From Psychrobacillus sp. INOP01 (GTDB lineage Bacteria; Bacillota; Bacilli; Bacillales_A; Planococcaceae): a stretch of 64,000 bases of DNA. Made by a program: the position numbers and the translations under genes. Below the pieces are notes generated by a model, which was given only the letters and a program-made list of their open reading frames with translations, had not been told where the DNA came from and ran no database searches. Of the stretch, positions 25,786-34,979 are shown piece after piece (the stretch's first letter is position 1; each line of letters opens with the position of its first letter). The stretch lies in assembly GCF_018140925.1 (NCBI RefSeq), contig NZ_CP073315.1:2542001-2606000 (forward strand), written 5' to 3'.

Positions 25786-26541
25786 TTATTTTACTGTTTG
25801 GCTTTTACGCATGTAGTGGATCACGAAAGTCGCTGCAAACGTAACAACCAGTATCGTAAAGAATACATAGTGGCTAATATGAACGCCGAATACACCTAAC
25901 ATCATTTTCGCTGCAATGATTAATATTAACACGTACGCACTAGTTTCCAATTCAGGAATACGGTCAATTAGTTTAATGAATACCCCCGCAATACCGCGCA
26001 TCATCAAAACACCAAGCATCCCACCAAGTAATAATACCCATACCTGATCACTAATACCAAAAGCTGCTAGTACACTATCAACGGAGAATGCAATGTCCAT
26101 CATTTCAACTGCCACTACGGTACCCCAGAAAGTACCGAAAAGACGAATAAGTAATCCTGTCTTATTCACACCTTCAACGAGTTCTTCCTCTGTTCCAGCG
26201 CGTTTATCCATGAAGTATTTGACTGCTAAATATGCAAGATAAAGGGCTCCAATTACTTTTACCCACCAAAGTTTGATGAGGAAAACACCAATTCCAATTG
26301 CAATAAATCTAAAAATGTATGCACCAAGTAATCCGTAGAATAAAGCCTTTTTACGTTGCTTATCAGGTAAATGTTTTACCATAACTGCTAAAACAAGTGC
26401 GTTGTCAGCTGAAAGAAGCCCTTCTAAGATAACTAGCGTGCCGATTAACCCCCAACTTACAGGGTCGGATAAAACTTGAGCCCACATGTCCCAATCAAAA
26501 AACATTGCGTACGTATCGATAAAACCATTAATTATTTCCAT
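25786..26541 (-). CDS. terC: TerC-family integral membrane protein (YceF type)
   Basis: A 251-residue membrane protein with 7 or so hydrophobic segments, the TerC fold. The conserved acidic membrane motifs are present: ILEGLLSADNALVLAVMV near residue 40 and VAVEMMDIAFSVDSVLAAFG near 145, which are thought to bind metal ions. TerC proteins work with TerD-type proteins in tellurite and metal/envelope stress, and in manganese handling in Bacillus. It is the last gene of the minus-strand Ter operon, 33 bp after a TerD gene. The AAGGGGAT site is about 10 bp before the ATG. A terminator follows. Confidence 0.92.
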   Translation of the reverse strand: MEIINGFIDTYAMFFDWDMWAQVLSDPVSWGLIGTLVILEGLLSADNALVLAVMVKHLPDKQRKKALFYGLLGAYIFRFIAIGIGVFLIKLWWVKVIGALYLAYLAVKYFMDKRAGTEEELVEGVNKTGLLIRLFGTFWGTVVAVEMMDIAFSVDSVLAAFGISDQVWVLLLGGMLGVLMMRGIAGVFIKLIDRIPELETSAYVLILIIAAKMMLGVFGVHISHYVFFTILVVTFAATFVIHYMRKSQTVK

Positions 26542-26573
26542 TAATTTTTCATATCCCCTTAGTTTAGATCTGG

Positions 26574-27152
26574 TTAGCTCAGCCCGAATTCAGTAATTAG
26601 TGATGCTAAGCCTCCTTGGAATCCACTACCGATTGCATTAAACTTCCACTCGTTATTGTGTCTGTAAATTTCTCCTACCACAAGTGCTGTTTCTATTGAA
26701 AAGTCTTCCCCTAAGTCGTATCGTACAATTTCTTCATTTGTATCTTCGTTCACTATTCGTATAAAAGCGTTTGAAACTTGACCGAAATTTTGTTTTCTTT
26801 GGTCTGCATCGTGAATGGTTACAGTAAAAACAACTTTTTGAACAACGCTTGGAACAAGTGGTAACTTAACAAGCAGTTGTTCATCATCACCATCACCATC
26901 TCCAGTACGGTTATCCCCAGTGTGGATAACTGAGCCTTCCTCGCTTTGTAGGTTATTATAAAAGATAAAGCTTTTTTCGTTGAAGGCTTTTCCGTTCCCA
27001 TCTACGATAAAAGCTGAAGCGTCTAGATCAAAGTCTTCTCCGCCGCTATATCTATTCGTATCCCAGCCCAGTCCAACTAAGACATTCTTTAATCCAGGAT
27101 TCGTTTTCGTTAAATCAATTTTTTGCCCTTTTGATAGGTTAATAACTGACAT
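26574..27152 (-). CDS. terD: TerD-family calcium-binding stress protein
   Basis: A 192-residue soluble TerD domain. It starts with [20 protein letters not shown], typical of the family, and has the calcium-binding loop [13 protein letters not shown] near residue 80 and the C-terminal [22 protein letters not shown]. TerD proteins are beta-sandwich calcium-binding proteins of tellurite, phage and oxidative stress systems. This copy is separated from the other two TerD genes of the operon by the enzyme module and sits between the TelA and TerC genes, as in B. subtilis yceE. AGGGGG precedes the ATG. Confidence 0.93.
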   Translation of the reverse strand: MSVINLSKGQKIDLTKTNPGLKNVLVGLGWDTNRYSGGEDFDLDASAFIVDGNGKAFNEKSFIFYNNLQSEEGSVIHTGDNRTGDGDGDDEQLLVKLPLVPSVVQKVVFTVTIHDADQRKQNFGQVSNAFIRIVNEDTNEEIVRYDLGEDFSIETALVVGEIYRHNNEWKFNAIGSGFQGGLASLITEFGLS

Positions 27153-27180
27153 TTTGTTTCCCCCTCATCCATTTTTAAGA

Positions 27181-28257
27181 TTATTTTCTTTGACCATCCT
27201 CATATTTCTTTTGTAATTCTTCTAAACGCAGGCGACCTTGTTCTCTCATTTTACGATTTTCTTCTTCAATAGCTTTTGTTTCGTTCATCCCGCGCATTAT
27301 CGTATCCCATGTTTGCTCAATTGTTTCAATTTTAATGCTAGGTTGCCCTGACATTCTGGCGATATCTACACTTTGCTTCGATATATCATTAGCATTACGA
27401 AGTAGCATTTCGTTCGTTCTACGATCTAGCTCGCTCATCGATTGTGCAACAAGATTTTGTCTTTTTGCAGAAATTGCATTGATAAGTCCAGTTTTAAAAA
27501 TAGGAATAGTTGTTACGAATGCTGAATTTATCTTACCGATTAACTTTGTATTACCTCGTTGAAGCATTCTAATTTGTGGTGCTGATTGATAGGATACCTG
27601 TTTTGCCATTTCAAGATCATAAATACGTTGATCAAGTAGCTCAATCGCATTTTGCAAAGAATTCAGTTCCATTAGTACTAATTGATCACCATTTTCAGCT
27701 TTTTGCTGTAGGGTAGGCACAAGTTGCCTTAACTGATTGACCTTTAACTCACCAGCTACAATATACTTTTCTAATTCCATAAAGTAGTTGAAATTTTTGT
27801 CGTACAAATCTTCTAACGTAACAGTAGATTTTTTCATTTCTGTCTCATACTTCGTTATCTCAACAAATACCTTATCGATTTCGCCACCCATTGTTTGATA
27901 CTTATTGAATAGCTTTTCGATTATTTTCTCGCCTTGTTTAAAAATTTTACCGAAGAGAGAGGGCTTTTGAACAAAGTCTTTTTTATCGAATTTATCCATA
28001 ATCTTGCCGAGCTGTTTTAAAAGTTCGCTCGATTCTTCCATACTACTAGATTTGATCGTGCTTAAAATTTGTCCAGTAAATTTGGAAATTTCATCTGCTG
28101 GTTCACGACCAAATTCTAATAGCCCAACCTGATTTTTGGGGTCAATTTTTGCAACTAGCTGTAATACTTGTGGGTCACGTTTCAACTGTGCTTTTAAATC
28201 GTTACTTTCTTCCATCATTTGTTCTTGTTGCTCAATTTCTAATTTTTGTAATTCCAT
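27181..28257 (-). CDS. telA: TelA-type toxic anion resistance protein (YceH)
   Basis: A 358-residue, mostly helical cytosolic protein of the TelA/KlaA family. Marks are LLEFGREPADEISKFTGQIL at about 45-65, LEDLYDKNFNYFMELEKYIVAGE in the middle, and RNANDISKQSVDIARMSGQPSIKIETIEQTW towards the end, split here only for quotation. It ends with a charged helix (RLRLEELQKKYEDGQRK). TelA proteins are found next to TerD and TerC genes in stress operons; their biochemical action is not settled. GGGGAG lies 6 bp before the ATG. Confidence 0.9.
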   Translation of the reverse strand: MELQKLEIEQQEQMMEESNDLKAQLKRDPQVLQLVAKIDPKNQVGLLEFGREPADEISKFTGQILSTIKSSSMEESSELLKQLGKIMDKFDKKDFVQKPSLFGKIFKQGEKIIEKLFNKYQTMGGEIDKVFVEITKYETEMKKSTVTLEDLYDKNFNYFMELEKYIVAGELKVNQLRQLVPTLQQKAENGDQLVLMELNSLQNAIELLDQRIYDLEMAKQVSYQSAPQIRMLQRGNTKLIGKINSAFVTTIPIFKTGLINAISAKRQNLVAQSMSELDRRTNEMLLRNANDISKQSVDIARMSGQPSIKIETIEQTWDTIMRGMNETKAIEEENRKMREQGRLRLEELQKKYEDGQRK

Positions 28258-28274
28258 GTTTTCTCCCCCTATTT

Positions 28275-29888
28275 CTAAAGAAATTTCTTGAAAATTTTCT
28301 GAACTACACTTGGTTCTTTAAAAGGATCATTGAAACTTCGGTCGTCCATCCAGTGTATATCAAAGGTGCCTTCTAGTACCCATTTTTCTATATCCAGATG
28401 TCCTTTAGGATTCACAATAATAATATCTAGACCTAAATGATGCATCATACATAAGGCGTTGGCGTCAGATCTTGATAGTTCAGGACCATTCTCCTCGTTA
28501 TAAATAAATATAGTTGGAACAAATTGAGGATAATCAAATGTTTGTAAAAGACGAATAACAAAATCAGGTAAAACCATGGATTGCGCAAATGCGTATAATT
28601 GTAAATCTTCCATTGTTTCATTGGACTGTCGAATGAGTATTGGTTCACTTACGTGTTTGGCAATTGTCTCGCCAATTACAGTTTGCGTCCCAAGTGGGAG
28701 CTTATCATACGTCCACCAATTGGAAGCTTTCATTTTTTCGGGGTCCAGCATTCCGTCCGCTTTTAAAGCATCTCTATAATGAAACAACTGATTCGTTTTT
28801 TGTTCCTTTGTGAAAGGGAACTGGCGAATTACATGCGTATCATCACGTTCTGTTAATGAATGGACATTATTCCAGAAGCGCTTTCTATTACGGTCAATGC
28901 CTAGTAGCTTAGCATACACAACAGGGATTGTTACCTGTTGGTTACTGACCTGGAAGTGAGGACGAATCATTGCTCTTTCTTTGGAAATTAAGAACGCCTC
29001 ATCCTCTGTAGTTTTCAAGCGGATAGAGTTAATCGAATAAGATTTAAATTGAAATGGCTTGTAAAGTCCTGAATCCTCATGATGTAAAAGCTCGTTAATT
29101 TCTTGGGTTGCTTTAAAAGCAACAGTCCCTGCAATTTTTGGCATCTCGTCTGGCAATGGTTTTATATCTTGCGATACCTTTGGGAAACGGTAACTAAGAT
29201 CATCCGTAATTGCCAGTAGGCTTTTTGGCCATGGTTCATCACTTGGATTGAAAATAACTACATGGAGTCCGAAGTCGGCTAGATATGTAAGAAACCATTT
29301 TTCGCTGGGTGTTGCACTACCGTACCAAAGAAATGCAGGAAGACCTTGTTCAAAATCTATTTTTTCTAGTGCGGGTTCTACATGATTGAAAATCCACTTA
29401 ACAAGATCAGTGGTAATTCGACGAAATTCATGGTGAAGTGTGCCTTCTGTGTAGCTATTTTGTAGTTTCTTTAGTAAATCTATTAGGACTGTTCTAATTC
29501 GTCTATTTAAACCAAGATCTTTCATATTTGGCAGTAAAGAATATCCATCAAGAAAGGCAACCATTCGATTTGGAGAAAGTCCTTTTTCTTTCCTATGCAA
29601 ATCAAAGAGTTGGTTGATGGATCGTAATTTCTCAGCAGAGATTTCTTTGTTAAGTACACCAGTCAGGATGCTTAGCTTTCCTAAGGAATCATTGACTTGC
29701 GTATGTAGAATCGAGAAATATTCATCTTCATCTAAGGACATACCGATATATTGACAAACTAATTGAGGATACGTTAAGTTCTCTCCGTCAATTGTTACTT
29801 GCGAAGGGTCTCCTAAAGAATCTTTCAACCATATACCTGTATTAGATGAATCCCACGACCTCATCCTAATGGGATTTAAATTAACCAT
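28275..29888 (-). CDS. yceG: YceG-family protein of the Ter operon
   Basis: A 537-residue cytosolic protein found beside TelA and TerC in Bacillales, as yceG is in B. subtilis. It has no membrane segments. Features are the N-terminal MRSWDSSNTGIWLKDSLGDP, FLWYGSATPSEKWFLTYLADFG and VVIFNPSDEPWP in the first half, and a second half with IPVVYAKLLGIDRNRKRFWN and LGLDIIIVNPKGHLDIEKWV. The repeated V-V/I-I-F/V-N-P pattern suggests two related alpha/beta units. AGGAGGGAAAG lies before the ATG. Its function within the Ter stress system is unknown. Confidence 0.85.
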   Translation of the reverse strand: MVNLNPIRMRSWDSSNTGIWLKDSLGDPSQVTIDGENLTYPQLVCQYIGMSLDEDEYFSILHTQVNDSLGKLSILTGVLNKEISAEKLRSINQLFDLHRKEKGLSPNRMVAFLDGYSLLPNMKDLGLNRRIRTVLIDLLKKLQNSYTEGTLHHEFRRITTDLVKWIFNHVEPALEKIDFEQGLPAFLWYGSATPSEKWFLTYLADFGLHVVIFNPSDEPWPKSLLAITDDLSYRFPKVSQDIKPLPDEMPKIAGTVAFKATQEINELLHHEDSGLYKPFQFKSYSINSIRLKTTEDEAFLISKERAMIRPHFQVSNQQVTIPVVYAKLLGIDRNRKRFWNNVHSLTERDDTHVIRQFPFTKEQKTNQLFHYRDALKADGMLDPEKMKASNWWTYDKLPLGTQTVIGETIAKHVSEPILIRQSNETMEDLQLYAFAQSMVLPDFVIRLLQTFDYPQFVPTIFIYNEENGPELSRSDANALCMMHHLGLDIIIVNPKGHLDIEKWVLEGTFDIHWMDDRSFNDPFKEPSVVQKIFKKFL

Positions 29889-29913
29889 GGGCTTTCCCTC
29901 CTATTCATACATA

Positions 29914-30720
29914 TTATAACAAATAATCGCTCACCTTTTTTAATATTTCTTCTCCTGCTAATACTCCTGCTTGATCTGTAATAGAAACGTGAGAGGGGAG
30001 ACGTCCACCTTTATAAATCGCTTCGCCATGGGAAGGAATAAAGCCGTGATCCGCATTTAAAACCATCTCAAAGTCGAGCATGGAATCACCAGCGGCAATG
30101 ACTGTAGTTGCCGCAATACGCTCTTTAATAAATTGAAGAGCAGTCGATTTGTTTATGCAGGTAGGCATGATATACACTTTTCTTCCCTGGTGGGAAAGAG
30201 TGAACCCTTGCTGATAAAAGATTTGAGAAAGATTTTCAAAATCCTCTACTGAAAATGCGTGTTCATCAATAATTAAGTATACAAACCATGATTCTGCTTG
30301 CATAACTTTAAGGACAAATTTGTTTTTTTTATATGCATCCAGTTGAGGTAGGACATGCTCTATAGAGGTGCAATCTTGCTGCATTTGTGCGATTACTTTA
30401 TCTGACCATTCTGTAAGGGCTTTGCCGTCCTCCAAAATCACTGCGCCGTTTGATACGATTGCATATTTTGGTTTTTCTGCTGTATGAAATAACCCTGTAA
30501 TTCGATTGTATTGTTCAGCTGTTCTTGTTGTTACGGGCAAAAAGGTTATAGAGGAGGTGATATGTTGAAACAGTTGAAGACCTTTATTGGTCATAAATGC
30601 AGTTGGTTTTTCGTCTATCCATTCTACTTCTGCAAAATCCTGTTCACTAACTTCCTTGCCTCTTGAATTTTTACTGTATATAAGTGTTCGATCTAAATCA
30701 CTAGCGAATAGGATTGTCAT
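29914..30720 (-). CDS. HAD-family phosphatase of the Ter operon
   Basis: A 268-residue HAD hydrolase with a Cof/SPP-like cap. Motif I is FASDLDRTLIYS with the nucleophile Asp8 and Asp10; motif II is PVTTRT; a conserved lysine is in INKST; and motif IV is AAGDSMLDFEM. These fit a small-molecule phosphatase. Its ATG overlaps the stop of the StiP gene by 4 bp. Ter-linked HAD proteins occur with the CitE-like lyase, PRTase and StiP in a module proposed (Anantharaman, Iyer and Aravind) to make a nucleoside-like metabolite. The substrate is not known. Confidence 0.88.
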   Translation of the reverse strand: MTILFASDLDRTLIYSKNSRGKEVSEQDFAEVEWIDEKPTAFMTNKGLQLFQHITSSITFLPVTTRTAEQYNRITGLFHTAEKPKYAIVSNGAVILEDGKALTEWSDKVIAQMQQDCTSIEHVLPQLDAYKKNKFVLKVMQAESWFVYLIIDEHAFSVEDFENLSQIFYQQGFTLSHQGRKVYIMPTCINKSTALQFIKERIAATTVIAAGDSMLDFEMVLNADHGFIPSHGEAIYKGGRLPSHVSITDQAGVLAGEEILKKVSDYLL

Positions 30721-31832
30721 AATCGATCCTCCGATTCTATCAGTCCAATGGCAAGGTAAAAGAGCCCAGGAACAATTTCAGTAGGAATATTTTTTTCTTT
30801 ACATAAGAGGAGGATATGACGTAGGGATGGGTGTTTATCATCACTAAGTAATATTTTAAAAGGCTTTCTTCTCAATAGCACTCTAGTCGTTTCTCCAACA
30901 CTTGGCTTAACTTTACTTATATCAGCAGTTCTATAAAACTTACGGGCAATGAATTCCACTTCCTGCATGCCTCTCCAAGTCCGTTCGTTTGTGATTGGAA
31001 ACTTTTCTATAAGTTCTTTTATAACTGGTTCCTGCTCTTGGAATCGACTGGATATATTTTCGATAAATTCGTTGGATACATCCACTTCCTCAAGATCAGC
31101 GTAATACTTAGCCCCGTGGTAATCATCAGCACCTTGAAAGGCGTTATTTAGTACAGTTCGACTAACTAATCCCGACACCGTTGAGTTCAAGCAAGCGTTT
31201 GGAATAAGAAAGTCTTCTCTCGTTGCAAATAATGTGGCGCATTCGCCTGGATCGGTTAAAACGGCCAGGTCATCATTTAAGTTAAGCTCATAAGCTGCAT
31301 TTAACTTTTGAATAGACTTAGTAAGCTCGTTTTGTATAGCACCTTTTCCTGTCCAACCATCAACGAATTGAATGTGGCTTGTTGGATGCAGCTCTCTAAT
31401 GGTGCGAACAGCCTTCTCGTCGATTCCTTTTCCTCTTAGTATAGATATACTAAAGTGTGGCCAATTAAGTTTCAAATATTTTTTTGCGTATCGTTTCATT
31501 AATATCCCGATTGGACTTCCTGCTCGTGCAAGGGAAACGAGGACGACATCATCTGTACCTGCGAATCGTCTAACCCTCCTACATAATACCCCAACTAATT
31601 GTGCTATATGATCTGCCGAATCATACATAGCCTGCTTATATAACTCCGTATATTCAGAGGTTGGCCGATTTTCAATTGGCAAAGATTCGGAGTAGTGACT
31701 GCCTGATTGAAATAGCTGTTCTCTAGATTCTACAGAGGACTCAATCTGAACATCAGATAAATCCTTTAGTAAAAAAGTGATATCTTCCGGAGGGTAGCTA
31801 GATTTAACCAATCCCGATGTATTAATGCCCAT
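30717..31832 (-). CDS. StiP-family protein (PRTase_1/cysteine-protease-like) of the Ter operon
   Basis: About 371 residues. This is the protein called cysteine protease StiP or PRTase_1 in Ter operons. Motifs seen: DVVLVSLARAGSPIGILMKR at about 95-115, HFSISILRGKGIDEKAV, IQFVDGWTGKGAIQNEL and CLNSTVSGLVSRT. The VDGWTGKG loop resembles a phosphoribosyl-binding loop, so the enzyme class is disputed between transferase-like and protease-like. Start chosen as the ATG at 31830-31832, about 8 bp after AGGGG; a GTG at 31839 is possible. It overlaps the PRTase gene upstream and the HAD gene downstream, showing tight coupling. Confidence 0.82.
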   Translation of the reverse strand: MGINTSGLVKSSYPPEDITFLLKDLSDVQIESSVESREQLFQSGSHYSESLPIENRPTSEYTELYKQAMYDSADHIAQLVGVLCRRVRRFAGTDDVVLVSLARAGSPIGILMKRYAKKYLKLNWPHFSISILRGKGIDEKAVRTIRELHPTSHIQFVDGWTGKGAIQNELTKSIQKLNAAYELNLNDDLAVLTDPGECATLFATREDFLIPNACLNSTVSGLVSRTVLNNAFQGADDYHGAKYYADLEEVDVSNEFIENISSRFQEQEPVIKELIEKFPITNERTWRGMQEVEFIARKFYRTADISKVKPSVGETTRVLLRRKPFKILLSDDKHPSLRHILLLCKEKNIPTEIVPGLFYLAIGLIESEDRL

Positions 31833-33186
31833 TTTTTTCACCCCTATCTGGTAGAGTAAGAGACACCCATGAAACTGGTGCTAACGTTTCTAAATAAGAT
31901 AGAAGTGGGAACCAAGTAGCACGATCTTGAACTGACTCAGAAATAACGATGACTTGTTCGGCCTCTATTTCCGAGAGGTTATATAAATATTGGTTAATCC
32001 CATTGGAATCAGGTAGCTCAAATTTACATTTATGCTGTATAGGATATGATTCATCTATTTTTGCTAAGATAGGACTTCTTGTGGTAGTTTGGACTTTTGT
32101 GTCATTACCAAAGGTAAGTGCGAATCTCTGCGGGAAATAGATGTTTTCTCCGATGCCTATTATTAAAGTGGGTTTATCTCTTTTTAGCTGCTTAGGAAGC
32201 TTGCTGATAAATCTTTCTAACCAATCATCCATTTCTTCGTGAAGATCACTTGTTAAACCGAATCTACCTGTGAAGTGGCAATATGTCGCATGCTCACTTC
32301 GATGCTTCGATGTAATTTCTAGGGATAATTGTTCGTCAGCGAATACATCAAAAGGTTGCATTCTATTTAGTAAGGGAGTTTCTTTTTCCTCAATTAAAGC
32401 TTGGTTTAATAGTGTGAATTGTCCACCCATAATAGTAATAATTTCTGCGGAAATATTGTGTTTATCCATAAGTTGGATAAAATCATGTTGATGTGCCTCG
32501 GTCCTCCAGTCCAATATAGATAGTATTTTATATCGTTTACCGGGAAAAGAATTATTTAATGCAACGATTAAATTGGAGAGTGTAAGGCCTGTCGTTATTT
32601 CATCATCTATTAATACAATAGTGTCAGCGTCTGTTAATGTTTGTTCCGCTGCATAGACTCTGTGAGAAGTTGCGTGGGAATGCTCTTCTTCAAAATAAAA
32701 GGAAGGTTCCATATGTAGGATTTCTTCTCTAGTTGTATGGATGTAATGAGCGTTTTGAAAGTGATGAAATACTGCATGGCCAAGACCAGTTGCCGTTTCA
32801 GCAAATCCAATGAATACGGTCTTGTTTGGTAAGTTGGACTTAAAGGCTAAAGAGTCCACACTTAGTTTTCGATTGGGAATTCCTGAATTGATCATTTGAA
32901 CGAGTTCATTTACTAATGGATGACTATCTAAGTGTTCATTCTCCATTAGCATTGAAGCTAAAATAGTGCCTGTTCCAAGTGAAATTGCAGGGTCTACTGC
33001 TAAATGCTTGCCTAAAAGTCGACTTACAAATAAAAATTGGCGTTTTTTATTAATTCTCACGGCCATTTGGAAAAGTGCTTCCGGAGAGAAATTATACGGA
33101 TTATCTTTAATGTCGATTACTAGCTTTAAATCTCCATGTAAATTATAGGTTTTTGATGTATTGAAGGAAGGCGAATGATGTAACAT
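31822..33186 (-). CDS. phosphoribosyltransferase with TRSP-type C-terminal domain
   Basis: A 454-residue protein. The N-terminal half (to about 230) is a type I phosphoribosyltransferase with TVFIGFAETATGLGHAVF and the PRPP-binding loop DTIVLIDDEITTGLTLSNLI near 205. The C-terminal half (about 270-450) matches the TRSP domain found with it in Ter operons (YCHFTGRFGLTSDLHEEMDD, PTLIIGIGENIYFPQRFA). It probably makes or breaks an N-glycosidic bond of a nucleotide-like compound. Its start lies inside the end of the CitE-like gene, and its end overlaps the StiP gene, so all three are translationally coupled. Confidence 0.86.
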   Translation of the reverse strand: MLHHSPSFNTSKTYNLHGDLKLVIDIKDNPYNFSPEALFQMAVRINKKRQFLFVSRLLGKHLAVDPAISLGTGTILASMLMENEHLDSHPLVNELVQMINSGIPNRKLSVDSLAFKSNLPNKTVFIGFAETATGLGHAVFHHFQNAHYIHTTREEILHMEPSFYFEEEHSHATSHRVYAAEQTLTDADTIVLIDDEITTGLTLSNLIVALNNSFPGKRYKILSILDWRTEAHQHDFIQLMDKHNISAEIITIMGGQFTLLNQALIEEKETPLLNRMQPFDVFADEQLSLEITSKHRSEHATYCHFTGRFGLTSDLHEEMDDWLERFISKLPKQLKRDKPTLIIGIGENIYFPQRFALTFGNDTKVQTTTRSPILAKIDESYPIQHKCKFELPDSNGINQYLYNLSEIEAEQVIVISESVQDRATWFPLLSYLETLAPVSWVSLTLPDRGEKNGH

Positions 33187-34273
33187 TGTCTTTTAACACC
33201 CCATATATTTCTGCTTGAGCAATAATCTTCATAGCCCAGCTGTAGTGAGGTTTTACCTCATTCATTTTGTTTCTAGCTGGACTTCGCAAAACTCCATTTG
33301 TTTCAGCGTTATTTTCTACGATTAAACAAGCATCTTCAAATAACTCCTTGGGCACTATGTATACACTATTTACAATATCGATTTGAGAAGGGTGAATACA
33401 CGTTTTCCCGTAAAATCCATTTAAAACGTCTAGTTGAACTTCATTCCACAGAATGGCCTCTATACTATTTGCATCTGTAAATAGACGAAAAGAATCTTGA
33501 GATTCAAAATACTCGTAAACGGGACCAGAAACGACAAAGTTATCCTCTTTACGATTGAATTTGTTTAATATATCAGTTAAACAGTTGGTGATTAGCAGTA
33601 AGTCGTAGATTGTTCTATTTCCAGGACGTCTTTGACTGAAGAGGCTGGTGAAATCCGTAGCACCAACTCGTATAGTGAGTACAAGGTCTTCAAACTGCTT
33701 GAAAACTGTATATAGGTTGGAAAGTTCTTGCTCTCTAGTTTCTGTATAAATAATTTCTTTCGTTTCCAAAATGGGCAATGCATACAAGTGAATAGAGTGT
33801 TGAAGGTTTAGGTTTTGTAAACATAAAAAAAAGTTTCTTGCATTATTAGAGGTGCATTTTGGAAAAACGAAACCAGTAATATATCGAATAGCGCTTCCTA
33901 ATAAGTTAGCAATCTTTTCTAATTGTTGAACGTTTCTAATTCGGACAAATAGGAGAGGGATTTCATTGGTATCTAATAAGCTATTTTGATCATTTCGTTC
34001 AATTAATTTAAATTCATTTACAACGTTAAGTTCTGCTTCTAAAAGTTCTGAATCGGAAACGGCATCTTCTAAACAAATAATAGTGCTCGTTAGATTTTTT
34101 AAATTCTTGTTATTTAATTTAACGGAGAAATTGGGCATTGAACCTGGTAAGTATAAAGCTGCTCCCATAGCCATCCCTAATTTTTTTCTTTCCAAGTTTT
34201 TGGAAAAGTCGCTAGGTGGTATATGAAAGAATTCACGTATCTCTTTCTCACTAACCCCTCTAAATTGTCTCAT
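33143..34273 (-). CDS. HpcH/HpaI aldolase or citrate-lyase-beta-like protein (CitE-like)
   Basis: A 376-residue TIM-barrel protein of the CitE/HpcH family. The acidic metal-binding segment IICLEDAVSDSELL is at about 66-79, and the FVRIRN and FPKCTSNNA motifs follow. The C-terminal part has GKTCIHPSQIDIVNSVY, typical of CitE-like lyases. Start chosen as ATG at 34271-34273, 8 bp after AGGAG; a GTG three codons earlier overlaps that site. First gene after the internal hairpin at 34350-34379 and first of the enzyme module. In Ter operons it is predicted to form a C-C bond in the same pathway as the PRTase and HAD enzymes. Confidence 0.87.
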   Translation of the reverse strand: MRQFRGVSEKEIREFFHIPPSDFSKNLERKKLGMAMGAALYLPGSMPNFSVKLNNKNLKNLTSTIICLEDAVSDSELLEAELNVVNEFKLIERNDQNSLLDTNEIPLLFVRIRNVQQLEKIANLLGSAIRYITGFVFPKCTSNNARNFFLCLQNLNLQHSIHLYALPILETKEIIYTETREQELSNLYTVFKQFEDLVLTIRVGATDFTSLFSQRRPGNRTIYDLLLITNCLTDILNKFNRKEDNFVVSGPVYEYFESQDSFRLFTDANSIEAILWNEVQLDVLNGFYGKTCIHPSQIDIVNSVYIVPKELFEDACLIVENNAETNGVLRSPARNKMNEVKPHYSWAMKIIAQAEIYGVLKDNVTSFAFLQYIKNL

Positions 34274-34349
34274 ATTTTCCACTCCTAAGAATGAAGAAGG
34301 GAGTTATTAGGTATACCCAAATACCTCTACGTTCTTCAGATACTAAAAC

Positions 34350-34379
34350 AAAAAGCAAGGAAGCATCCCCTTGCTTTTT
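34350..34379 (-). terminator. internal terminator/attenuator in the Ter operon
   Basis: An 11-bp perfect stem AAAAAGCAAGG/CCTTGCTTTTT with an 8-nt loop. On the minus strand GTTTTAG follows. It lies between the second TerD gene and the CitE-like gene. Confidence 0.75.
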
Positions 34380-34390
34380 GAGAGAAGTTA

Positions 34391-34966
34391 TTAATTCAAG
34401 CCGAAGTCTGAAACTAATGCTCCAAGACCGCCTTGGTATCCACTTCCGATTGCATTGAATTTCCATTCGTTATTATGTCGATATAGTTCACCAACAACGA
34501 CTGCAGTTTCAATGGAGAAATCTTCACCAAGATCATAGCGAATCAATTCCTCTTGTGTATCTGCATTTAAAATACGTACATATGAATTGCTTACTTGACC
34601 AAAGTTTTGACCTCTGTCTTCCGCATCATGAATAGTGATACAAAAAGCAATTTTTTCAATAGATGAAGGAACAGTAGATAGATTCACGTTTACTGCCTCG
34701 TCGTCTCCGTCTCCATCACCCGTACGATTATCACCTGTATGAACAACAGAACCGTTCCCCCCAGTAGTGTTGTTGTAGAATACGAAGTCAGCTTCTGAAG
34801 AACATTTACTGTTACTACCTAATAGAAATACAGAGGAATCTAAGTCAAAGTCTTTTCCACCGTCGTATTTATTTGTATCCCAGCCTAGACCTACAGTTAC
34901 GTTTACTAAACCAGGGTTTGTTTTTGTTAAATCTACCTTTTGTCCTTTTGATAAGTTAATGCCCAT
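34391..34966 (-). CDS. terD: TerD-family calcium-binding stress protein
   Basis: A 191-residue TerD domain, very close in sequence to the TerD encoded at 26574-27152, sharing the [17 protein letters not shown] start, the [16 protein letters not shown] calcium loop and [20 protein letters not shown] near the end. Second gene of the operon, 13 bp after the first TerD gene and followed by the internal hairpin. The ATG has an AGGAGTGG site about 6 bp upstream. Probably expressed at a higher level than the enzyme module because of its place before the hairpin. Confidence 0.94.
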   Translation of the reverse strand: MGINLSKGQKVDLTKTNPGLVNVTVGLGWDTNKYDGGKDFDLDSSVFLLGSNSKCSSEADFVFYNNTTGGNGSVVHTGDNRTGDGDGDDEAVNVNLSTVPSSIEKIAFCITIHDAEDRGQNFGQVSNSYVRILNADTQEELIRYDLGEDFSIETAVVVGELYRHNNEWKFNAIGSGYQGGLGALVSDFGLN

Positions 34967-34979
34967 TTTTAACCACTCC

